Of a stretch of 22,718 bases of DNA, positions 1 through 6,446 are shown in pieces. The translations under genes were made by a program, and so were the position numbers. Every line of letters starts with the position of its first letter. The first letter of the stretch is position 1. The notes under the pieces were generated by a model, which did no database searches, was not told where the DNA came from, and was given only the letters and a program-made list of their open reading frames with translations. Source of the stretch: Verrucomicrobia bacterium UBA1263 (GTDB lineage Bacteria; Verrucomicrobiota; Verrucomicrobiia; Limisphaerales; UBA1412); the NCBI GenBank assembly GCA_002308515.1, contig DBVN01000068.1:397-23114 (forward strand), read 5' to 3'.

Positions 1-37
1 GTGTAATATGTTGATTTTATTTTTGTTATACCAGATA

Positions 38-75
38 AAACCAAACAAAAAGGCCATTCTTTTCAGAATGACCTT
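38..75 (-). terminator. Intrinsic terminator of the Spy/CpxP-like gene
   Basis: Read on the minus strand, an 11-bp stem (50-60 with 65-75, one G-U pair) closes a GAAA tetraloop. It is followed by a T-rich run at 38-49. It lies about 33 bp past the stop codon at 108, as expected for an intrinsic terminator. Confidence 0.85.
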
Positions 76-107
76 CTTGTTAAACAAACTACTTTAATCA
101 GAATTGA

Positions 108-1160
108 TTATTGATTTCCACCGCCGCGGCGCTGAGGACGATTTCCGGGGTTACCATTGCCGCCACGTTGTCCGGGACGACCCTGACCACCCATGCGAGG
201 ACCGTTCATCATGCCCGGACCTCTGGAGCGCATTTCTTCCTGATACTTCTTGTACAGGTCTTCGCCCAGGATCTCTTTCAGCTTGGCTTCGGACTCGGTG
301 CGGTTCTTCTGCATGGCCTCACGACGTTCATCATTCGTAAGTCCCTGCATCTTGGTGAACATTTCCTGCATAGACTTCTGCTGTTCTTCGTAGAAAGCGG
401 TCAGCTTGGTCTTCTGATCATCCGTCAGTTCCAGTTTCTTGGCTATATCTTCAGCCTGCTGGGCCGGATTCATTCTCTGCTGGAAGTTATTACCGGGGAC
501 AAAGTTACGGGATTGTTCCTGATATTTCTTATACAGATCCTCGCCCAAAACTTCTTTCAGCTTGGTTTCCTGTTCCGTGCGGAGCTTCTGCATGGCTTCA
601 GCGCGTTCGTTCCGGCTCATGCTCTGGCTCTTCTGACGCAGCTCCGTCATAGCTTTCTCGTTCTCTTCCAGACAGGTTTTCAGCTTGGCTTTCACCTCAT
701 CGTCCAGTTCCAGCGCTTTGGCGATCCGATCTACACGCTGATCGAGTGTCAGAGCCTGAGGGCCGCCTTGTCCGGGACCACCCTGACCTCTGCCGCCGCG
801 GGTCATGTTGGAGGTATAGGTTTTGTACTGATCTTCGGTCAGGATCTTTTTGATTTTTTCTTCCTGTTCGGTACGAAGCTTTTGCATAGCTTCCTGGCGT
901 TCGGAACGATCTTTGCCATTCAATTCCTTCAACGCGGCGGCCTGTTCATCGAACACGGCTTTGAGCTTGGTCTGCTGTTCTTCTGTCAGTTTCAGAGAAT
1001 CAGTGAGCATCTTTACACGCTGTTCAGAACTCATAGCGGAAGGCATGACCATCTGAGGAGCGCGGCGCTGCTGACGATTGGCCTGCTGAGCCTGGAGATC
1101 GGTCACGGCAAACGCGCCACAAGCAGTGATAACTGCGATAATTAGAGAGATTTTCTTCAT
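108..1160 (-). CDS. Secreted Spy/CpxP-like protein with three tandem helical repeats and a Gly/Arg-rich tail
   Basis: The 350-aa product starts with a signal peptide (about residues 1-24, cut near LQAQ), so it is probably periplasmic. Three repeats of about 70 residues follow (about 46-115, 141-214 and 235-307). Each has a leading L-x-L-(T/D)-(D/E) segment, a charged helix with EAMQK(L/N)RTE and an end like GEDLYKKYQE. This pattern resembles the LTxxQ-type helices of Spy/CpxP periplasmic chaperones and related metal-sensing proteins, which normally carry one such unit of about 100-150 residues. Linkers are Gly/Pro/Gln-rich, and the last 40 residues are rich in Gly, Arg, Asn and Pro. The start is supported by AGGAAA 5 nt upstream and a good promoter at 1183-1211. 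The gene is monocistronic, with a terminator on each side. The chaperone role is inferred; the repeats are seen directly. Confidence 0.75.
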   Translation of the reverse strand: MKKISLIIAVITACGAFAVTDLQAQQANRQQRRAPQMVMPSAMSSEQRVKMLTDSLKLTEEQQTKLKAVFDEQAAALKELNGKDRSERQEAMQKLRTEQEEKIKKILTEDQYKTYTSNMTRGGRGQGGPGQGGPQALTLDQRVDRIAKALELDDEVKAKLKTCLEENEKAMTELRQKSQSMSRNERAEAMQKLRTEQETKLKEVLGEDLYKKYQEQSRNFVPGNNFQQRMNPAQQAEDIAKKLELTDDQKTKLTAFYEEQQKSMQEMFTKMQGLTNDERREAMQKNRTESEAKLKEILGEDLYKKYQEEMRSRGPGMMNGPRMGGQGRPGQRGGNGNPGNRPQRRGGGNQ

Positions 1161-1182
1161 ATCTTTTCCTGTATTCGGAGTT

Positions 1183-1211
1183 TATATATTCATTCGTAGA
1201 TAGGTCCACAA
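1183..1211 (-). promoter_or_regulatory. Sigma70-like promoter of the Spy/CpxP-like gene
   Basis: Reading leftward there is a -35 TTGTGG (1206-1211), a 17-nt spacer and a -10 TATATA (1183-1188). This would start transcription about 15 nt before the ATG at 1160. Prediction by eye only. Confidence 0.45.
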
Positions 1212-1270
1212 TGGAACCCGTACACATTTATTTAAAAACCAAATCTTTCAAAAAGTTTCAATCTATCTTA

Positions 1271-1309
1271 AAAAAAAAGAAACGGTCTCTTTGCGATAGG
1301 ACCGTTTCT
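1271..1309 (-). terminator. Intrinsic terminator after the DUF1080-BNR gene
   Basis: A perfect 10-bp stem (1278-1287 with 1300-1309, AGAAACGGTC and its complement) is followed on the minus strand by a long uninterrupted T run. It lies 17 bp past the stop codon at 1327. No other strong terminator was seen between 5391 and here, so it may end the whole esterase-glycosyltransferase-DUF1080 transcript. Confidence 0.88.
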
Positions 1310-1326
1310 CTTTGGATAGGAAGGAT

Positions 1327-3282
1327 TTACTTCTTCACAATCAGACCGCGGATGGAAGTTTCAAAGTTCTGATAGGCACGGTAATCCCCCGTGAACCAGA
1401 GCAGACAGCTATCCATCCCGTGTTTACGGGGAACATAAGGCCGCAGATTGTCCGCCGGAGAATTCCGGGTCACCGCCGTCCAAGTCCAACTCTTGCCGCC
1501 ATCCATCGTTTCTCCCTGATAGAGTTCACGATGGACAGTCCGCGCTCCGGTGATCGGGCTGAACTCGCTGCTGATATAGACACGCCGCGGATGCTCCGGA
1601 TCAAAGGTCGCGCCGCCCACATAATCGTCCTCGCCTTTGTAAAGCTGAGCCCCGGCATGGGCGATCTCATGGGAATCCCACTTTTTCGCCGACTGATCCC
1701 AGCTGGCGTAGAAATAGCGGATGTCCCCTTCTTTGGCTTTGACGGTATGAAGGATGATCGGACTGCCCTGAGCGTCGTAGGAAATATCCCATATCCAGGC
1801 CCGGCCGTCCTTCGTTCCTTCTGGCTTGGGATAAGCGGAACCAAACGGATAGACCACCGTTCCTCGCTCCGTAGGCAGCGGAGCCATCTGTTCCAACATA
1901 CCCAGAGGCTGACCATCGGTCCCAATGACCGCGCCGCCCTGGATGCTCACATGATAAACGGAATTATCCACCATGCGCGGATGTCCGTCCGTGAAAAGGA
2001 TATCAATGCGGTCCCGGCCATTGGAGGCATACTTCGCGTAAGGCCGATCCTTATGATAAATCAGATGGATCGGATCGTTCCAGGTGGCTCCGTTGTCCTC
2101 TGAGATCAAAAGAGTGGGATTCCAGTTCTCACCGCGGATGAAGTTATAAACACGGTTCGGCTCATTCAAAAGCTGGAAGGGATTATTGTAGCAGACACCG
2201 CCGCGGAACTTCTTCGCGCTCCAGTCCACAGCGATCTCGTCCCCCCAATCTTCCTGAGTCCGGGGATCTTTGACCCTGGCGTAGCGCATGTACATGACAT
2301 CTCTCGATCCATGAGTAGAATACAGCACCGCCAGACGGCCGTCAGACAGCTCCAGAAAGCCCGGCACATCGTGATCATCCCGTTCACGCCAGGTGCTTAA
2401 AATACTTTCTGTCCGTTCATTTGTCTTCAAATCATAGCAGGTCACGCAGACAGCTCCGTCCGAACGAACATAGCCGGCATAAAGAAAACCGTCCCGAACG
2501 ATCGCGCGGGGATCATTGTACCACGTCCAGGCTCCGGAAGGAGCGATCTCCACACCTGCCGCTTGAGCCGCCGACTCCAGATCCTGGATCCGTAAATTGC
2601 GCCAGCGGATCTCCCGTCCGGCCTCTGCCTCAGAGCCTATGCCATGCACCTGCAAGGCGATGAAGCCGCAGCTGTCCAAATCGTCCTGCAAATCCGCCAC
2701 GGGAATATCGTTGAGCCAAGTCTTTAAACGATCGCCCTTCGCTTCCACACGGACTTTGTTCCATTCGTTTTGACGAAATGCCGCCTGAGCTGCAGGCTTG
2801 TCCTTCAGATCATAGAGCCACGCCCGTCTTCCCTCGTCATAAATACCGCAGGACCAGGCACGAGCCGAAGGATCTATCTCGATCTGATAACCATGCACAC
2901 GACCGGCCGGCACATTCCAGCTCTTTCCGTTCCAGGTATAGGTATGCGGCATCGGAAAACAATGACTGCGGATCTGCACCCCGGAATTCATCCGGGGATC
3001 CACCTTGTATTCATACTCCAAGATGAAATCGCTATAGTCACGCACAGTACACAGAAAACTGTTTCCGCCGGCGTTATGCTTGGTCGTGCCGACGATACAG
3101 CCGTCCTCCACCGTAAAGGGAGCGCTGCCGCCATGCTGAGACCAGCCATCCAGCTTCTGTCCATCGAACAGCGAAACCCACTCCGCCGCGTCCATACTGA
3201 TATTCCAGCAAATTAAACAACCCGCTGAAACAGCCAGAACATTTGAGAGCCTTTTTATATTTTTCATATTTTTCTTTTGCAT
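1327..3282 (-). CDS. Secreted DUF1080 (3-keto-disaccharide hydrolase-like) fused to a BNR-repeat domain
   Basis: The 651-aa product has an N-terminal signal sequence (about residues 1-32). Residues 34-234 match the DUF1080 / 3-keto-disaccharide hydrolase fold: WVSLFDGQKLDGW at the start, then NSGVQIRSH and GYQIEIDP. From about 244 to the end is a six-bladed-propeller-type BNR region resembling the BNR_4 family, opening with WTWYNDPRA. It carries an Asp-box SEDNGATW at 394-401 and a second Asp-box-like MDGGKSW at 593-599. Family knowledge places such proteins in glycan breakdown in the periplasm or outside the cell; the substrate cannot be read from sequence. Two starts are possible: M1, or M6 at 3267, which gives a shorter signal n-region. 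Neither has a strong ribosome site. A gap of only 49 bp follows the gene upstream, with a 15-bp perfect dyad (3293-3307) in it. Confidence 0.85.
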   Translation of the reverse strand: MQKKNMKNIKRLSNVLAVSAGCLICWNISMDAAEWVSLFDGQKLDGWSQHGGSAPFTVEDGCIVGTTKHNAGGNSFLCTVRDYSDFILEYEYKVDPRMNSGVQIRSHCFPMPHTYTWNGKSWNVPAGRVHGYQIEIDPSARAWSCGIYDEGRRAWLYDLKDKPAAQAAFRQNEWNKVRVEAKGDRLKTWLNDIPVADLQDDLDSCGFIALQVHGIGSEAEAGREIRWRNLRIQDLESAAQAAGVEIAPSGAWTWYNDPRAIVRDGFLYAGYVRSDGAVCVTCYDLKTNERTESILSTWRERDDHDVPGFLELSDGRLAVLYSTHGSRDVMYMRYARVKDPRTQEDWGDEIAVDWSAKKFRGGVCYNNPFQLLNEPNRVYNFIRGENWNPTLLISEDNGATWNDPIHLIYHKDRPYAKYASNGRDRIDILFTDGHPRMVDNSVYHVSIQGGAVIGTDGQPLGMLEQMAPLPTERGTVVYPFGSAYPKPEGTKDGRAWIWDISYDAQGSPIILHTVKAKEGDIRYFYASWDQSAKKWDSHEIAHAGAQLYKGEDDYVGGATFDPEHPRRVYISSEFSPITGARTVHRELYQGETMDGGKSWTWTAVTRNSPADNLRPYVPRKHGMDSCLLWFTGDYRAYQNFETSIRGLIVKK

Positions 3283-3331
3283 AGATCGTTATTTTATTCA
3301 GAATAAACTTCTTTTATCTTATTTTAGTGTT

Positions 3332-3820
3332 TCAAAATATCGCGATCGCCGCTCGCCGTGATTTCGGATCCAAAGAATAGCATCCGTTTTCCACATGGAT
3401 ATGTCCCTGCTCCGGCCATTGTATAAGTGAATCACAAATTTCACTCATCTGCAGAAATCCCACCGAACTTCCTTTTATGTACAACTTTCCAGATTTTACT
3501 TGAAAATTGAGGGTATAGACTTTCTTTCTTCCAGGTAAGAACTGTCTCAATTTTTGCCAAAAACAGATCATATTCTTCTCCTGCTGAACATAATCTTCTT
3601 CCAATTCCAGATCGCATTCAATAGAAGCCGTTGTCAGATGACAATCATTGTTTTTAGAAAAAGAGAATTTTTCCTCCTCACTTCTGGAAAATCGGAGACA
3701 GACATCTTTAAAAAAACTCAATCCCTGACCATTGCCGTAAATGCAGGCCACATCATTTTCAAAGCGGAATTCAAGACATTTTCTGTCCGAAAACAAAGGG
3801 TATACAAATTCATTTTTCAT
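3332..3820 (-). CDS. Hypothetical protein with an internal twofold repeat, possibly Imm32-like
   Basis: I do not recognise this 162-aa protein with certainty. It has no signal peptide or membrane segment. Two halves look alike: about 21-70 has IYGNGQGLSFFKDVCLRF followed by a CHLT strand, and about 105-162 has YIKGSSVGFLQMSEICDSL followed by GHIHVENG. The pattern of strand, Gly, GL/GF helix and HxH-type strand recalls the small Imm32 immunity family, but this comes from memory of the pattern and is weak. The region is clearly AT-richer than its neighbours (about 37% GC in one 60-bp line checked, against about 58% in the glycosyltransferase gene). It lies 17 bp after the glycosyltransferase and is probably co-transcribed with it. 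The stretch looks recently acquired. Confidence 0.6.
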   Translation of the reverse strand: MKNEFVYPLFSDRKCLEFRFENDVACIYGNGQGLSFFKDVCLRFSRSEEEKFSFSKNNDCHLTTASIECDLELEEDYVQQEKNMICFWQKLRQFLPGRKKVYTLNFQVKSGKLYIKGSSVGFLQMSEICDSLIQWPEQGHIHVENGCYSLDPKSRRAAIAIF

Positions 3821-3837
3821 CTTAAAAACTCTTTTTC

Positions 3838-4563
3838 CTATCTTCGTCCATCATACCAAATATTCAACGCGTCACGATCTTTGAGCATCTTTTTACCACG
3901 GAAAAGGAAACCGCGTACCAGCTTCAAATGCTCTTTAGTTCCATAAAGGCGGAGCTTGCGGTTGGAAGTTTGGATCGAATTTTTCAAAATAATGACCCGG
4001 CCTTCTTTTCGGCGGCGCACCTCTCGTTTCAGACGGCGGCTGAAATCTATCTCCTCCGAAGCGTAAAGCTCTGTGCTGAAACCGCCCAGACGGTGGAAGA
4101 GATCGCTTTTGCAAAAGATAAAAGAACCCGGAGCCCACTTCAGGCAGCGGCTGATGCAGCGCCAGAGATGAAGCGTAAAAGTCGCCACGGGATCCAGAGT
4201 TTCCATCCATACCAGAGCGCCGCCGCCCACGGCGTTCTCCGTCGTCAAACGCTCTAAAAACTCCCGAAAAAGTTCCGGCGGAGGATAGGAATCCGCGTCA
4301 ATGAAAATCAGATAATCCCCTGTGGCCGCGGCCGCGCCGGTGTTGCGGGCTCTGGATATCTGATTGACCGGCTCAAAAACGACCTTCGCTCCAGCTTCAC
4401 GGGCAATTTCAGCGGTACGATCGCTGGAATTATTATCGCAGACGATCAACTCAAAGCTGTGCCCGCGCTCCAAAAAAACATTGAGCGACCGCTTTATTTT
4501 AGAAAGCGAATCGCTCAATAATTTTTCCTCGTTATAAGCGGGAATGATGATCGAAAACTTCAC
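3838..4563 (-). CDS. Family 2 glycosyltransferase
   Basis: The 241-aa GT-A-fold enzyme would transfer a sugar from a nucleotide-sugar donor in the cytoplasm. Visible motifs are the N-terminal strand with PAYNEE (8-13), CDNNSSDRT (42-50), the metal-binding DAD (89-91), a GGF acceptor-loop motif (160-162) and SEEID (169-173), whose acidic residue is the likely base. There are no transmembrane helices, so it is a short soluble GT2, close to those that glycosylate lipids or small acceptors. The start is GTG at 4563, with AAAAGG 8 nt upstream overlapping the stop of the esterase gene. The 12-bp gap makes co-transcription with the esterase likely. Donor and acceptor are unknown. Confidence 0.88.
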   Translation of the reverse strand: MKFSIIIPAYNEEKLLSDSLSKIKRSLNVFLERGHSFELIVCDNNSSDRTAEIAREAGAKVVFEPVNQISRARNTGAAAATGDYLIFIDADSYPPPELFREFLERLTTENAVGGGALVWMETLDPVATFTLHLWRCISRCLKWAPGSFIFCKSDLFHRLGGFSTELYASEEIDFSRRLKREVRRRKEGRVIILKNSIQTSNRKLRLYGTKEHLKLVRGFLFRGKKMLKDRDALNIWYDGRR

Positions 4564-4575
4564 ACAAAAAACCTT

Positions 4576-5391
4576 TTAACGGTGATGTTTCAGGAACCAC
4601 TCGTAAAGTTCAGGGTTGTCGTAGGTCTGAGTCCAGGAATTGTGATCCACACCCGGATAAGTGGTCAGCTTGACTTCTTGGACTCCCAACGCCTTCAGAC
4701 CTCTTTCCATGGCGCGGGAATACTCCACCGGCACCGCTGAGTCGCTTTCACCGTGGAAGATCCAGAAAGGCAGAGAACGCAGTTTTTCCGCTTTCGCGCC
4801 ATCCAAAGCCAGACCGGACAGCCAATTACCGCCGCCGCATATAGGTGCCACCGCCGCGAAACGCTCAGGATTCCGGATAGACCAGGCAAAAGAAGCAAAA
4901 CCGCCCATGCTCAGCCCCGTCAGATAAACACGATCAGGATCCGCGTTCTTGACATCTTTCAGCACTTGATCCAGAAGGCTGTTTAGTAAATCGACATCCC
5001 ATGCCCACCAACTGTCTCCGTGACATTGAGGAGAGACTACGATAAATTTGAAATCCGGATCCTTATCCACCAGCATGGCAGGCCCATGTACCTTCACCCG
5101 ATCTATGTCCGCCATGCTATTGCCGCGCTCGCCCAGGCCGTGCAGGAACATGATGACGGGCCATTTCTTATCCGCTGTCGCGGAATAATCTTTGGGCAGG
5201 AACAACAGATAATCCAGCTGCTGCCTGACAGTCTTTTCCAGTGACAGGGTCTGCGGGACCTGTTTACCCGGAGCCGGTATCCCCACCTGGGGAGCATCCG
5301 CCGCCTGAGCGTTTCTTACACCGAAATAGAACAGCGCCGCGATCAAAACCGCGCCGCACACACCTGACAAAATCATAACTAATGTCTTCAC
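4576..5391 (-). CDS. Secreted or membrane-tethered alpha/beta-hydrolase esterase, copy A
   Basis: The 271-aa serine hydrolase belongs to the dienelactone hydrolase / PHB-depolymerase-like esterase group. After an N-terminal hydrophobic segment ending near NAQA (about 1-30) come the oxyanion loop HGLGE (84-88), nucleophile elbow GLSMGG (Ser161), acid GESD (Asp217) and base DHNSW (His250). I place the start at GTG 5391. It aligns exactly with the ATG of the neighbouring paralogue, has AGGA about 10 nt upstream, and sits about 29 nt below the expected transcription start. A longer frame opens at TTG 5427, but that codon lies inside the -10 box. The gene is a tandem duplicate of 5534-6346. It heads the run esterase, GT2, hypothetical, and possibly DUF1080-BNR. 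The natural ester substrate is unknown; acyl groups on glycans are a reasonable guess. Confidence 0.87.
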   Translation of the reverse strand: MKTLVMILSGVCGAVLIAALFYFGVRNAQAADAPQVGIPAPGKQVPQTLSLEKTVRQQLDYLLFLPKDYSATADKKWPVIMFLHGLGERGNSMADIDRVKVHGPAMLVDKDPDFKFIVVSPQCHGDSWWAWDVDLLNSLLDQVLKDVKNADPDRVYLTGLSMGGFASFAWSIRNPERFAAVAPICGGGNWLSGLALDGAKAEKLRSLPFWIFHGESDSAVPVEYSRAMERGLKALGVQEVKLTTYPGVDHNSWTQTYDNPELYEWFLKHHR

Positions 5392-5426
5392 AGGCAGGCA
5401 TCCTACCAAATAGAAAGCGCAAGTCA

Positions 5427-5455
5427 ATCTTACACGTTTGGACGTGCTTTGAAAA
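5427..5455 (-). promoter_or_regulatory. Promoter of esterase copy A with a palindromic spacer
   Basis: On the minus strand: -35 TTTTCA (5450-5455), a spacer of exactly 17 nt, then -10 TAAGAT (5427-5432). The spacer contains the dyad CACGT-CCAA-ACGTG (5433-5446), placed where a repressor or activator could act. The same arrangement is repeated base for base before copy B. Confidence 0.55.
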
Positions 5456-5495
5456 ACTCACCGCAAAATCCTGTCCGGAAAATCCGGAATTTATT

Positions 5496-5521
5496 CTAAT
5501 GAACTACCCAATAGAATCTTA
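5496..5521 (-). pseudogene. Relic of the 3' end of the upstream BspA-like gene
   Basis: Twenty-six bases match the end of the gene at 6447-8570. Translated in the same frame they give RFYWVVH and a TAG stop, against RFYRAVN and TAG in the intact gene. It is explained by the tandem duplication having copied the tail of the neighbouring gene together with the esterase. Confidence 0.65.
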
Positions 5522-5533
5522 TACGTTCGTCTT

Positions 5534-6346
5534 TTAACGGTGATGTTTCAGGAACCACTCGTAAAGCTCCGGATTGTTATAGGTCTGTGTCCAGGAATTG
5601 TGATTCACGCCCGGATAAGTAGTCAGCTTGACTTCTTTGACACCATAGGCCTTCAGACCTTTTTCCATGACGCGAGAACATTCCACCGACACTGTGGTAT
5701 CGCTTTCTCCGTGGAAGATCCAGAATCCCAAGGTGTTCAGCTTCTCTCTTCTTTCCGGATCCAGCGCCAGAGCATCCACATAAGTACCGCCTCCGCAAAT
5801 GGGAGCCACCGCCGCGAAGCGTTCAGGATTCCGAATGGACCAGGCAAAGGTACCAAAACCACCCATGCTCAACCCCGTCAGATAAACACGGTTGGGATCC
5901 GCATTCTTAACATTTTTCAGCACATCATCCAGGAAAGCATTCAGCAGATCGATATCCCAAGCCCACCAGCTGTCTCCGGGACACTGAGGGGTGGCCACGA
6001 TGAATTTGAAGTCGGGATCCTTGTCCGCCAGCATCGCAGGACCATGAACCTTCACGCGGTTGATATCCGCAATACTGTTGCCGCGCTCGCCTATACCGTG
6101 CAGAAACACGATGACGGGCCATTTCTTATCCACTGTCTCGGAATAATCCTTGGGCAGGAACAGCATATAATTCAGCTGTTTGCCGTTCTTTTCCTGTGTC
6201 ATGGTCTGCGGAACCTGTTTACCCGGAGTCGGTGTCCCCACCTGGGGAGCATCCGCCGCCTGAGCACTTCTCACACTGAAACAGAATAGCGCTGCGATCA
6301 AAGCCGCGCCGCACACACCTGACAAAATCGTAACTAATGTCTTCAT
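5534..6346 (-). CDS. Secreted or membrane-tethered alpha/beta-hydrolase esterase, copy B
   Basis: The 270-aa paralogue of 4576-5391 is similar over its whole length. It has the signal or anchor segment 1-30 (ends SAQA), oxyanion loop HGIGE (83-87), nucleophile Ser160 in GLSMGG, Asp216 in GESD and His249 in NHNSW, so both copies look catalytically intact. Differences cluster around residues 48-58 (QEKNGKQ against LEKTVRQQ) and in the lid-like stretch 187-205 after the CGGG motif, where the acyl pocket is likely to lie. That would fit changed specificity. The ATG start has AGGATG upstream and the promoter at 6383-6411. No strong terminator lies between this gene and copy A, so read-through is possible. 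Confidence 0.87.
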   Translation of the reverse strand: MKTLVTILSGVCGAALIAALFCFSVRSAQAADAPQVGTPTPGKQVPQTMTQEKNGKQLNYMLFLPKDYSETVDKKWPVIVFLHGIGERGNSIADINRVKVHGPAMLADKDPDFKFIVATPQCPGDSWWAWDIDLLNAFLDDVLKNVKNADPNRVYLTGLSMGGFGTFAWSIRNPERFAAVAPICGGGTYVDALALDPERREKLNTLGFWIFHGESDTTVSVECSRVMEKGLKAYGVKEVKLTTYPGVNHNSWTQTYNNPELYEWFLKHHR

Positions 6347-6382
6347 CGGCAGTCATCCTACCAAATAGAAAGCGGCGAGTCA

Positions 6383-6411
6383 ATCTTACACGTTTGGACG
6401 TGCTTTGAAAA
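6383..6411 (-). promoter_or_regulatory. Promoter of esterase copy B with a palindromic spacer
   Basis: Same layout as upstream of copy A: -35 TTTTCA (6406-6411), 17-nt spacer, -10 TAAGAT (6383-6388). The dyad CACGT-CCAA-ACGTG at 6389-6402 fills most of the spacer. Confidence 0.55.
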
Positions 6412-6446
6412 CCCGCCGCTAAAACCGAAGGATCAGTCCGTTTTGG

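Noticed and set aside
111..1145. 344-codon open frame on the plus strand
   Set aside because: Mirror frame of the repeat protein at 108-1160. Its Leu/Phe-rich translation is what the complement of Lys/Glu/Gln-rich codons gives.
5392..5427. Upstream extension of esterase copy A to a TTG start
   Set aside because: The TTG lies in the -10 region of the promoter shared with copy B, and copy B has no matching extension. The GTG at 5391 aligns with its ATG.
5475..5491. Small hairpin TCCGGA-TCCGGA as terminator between the two esterase genes
   Set aside because: The stem is short and no T run follows on the minus strand.
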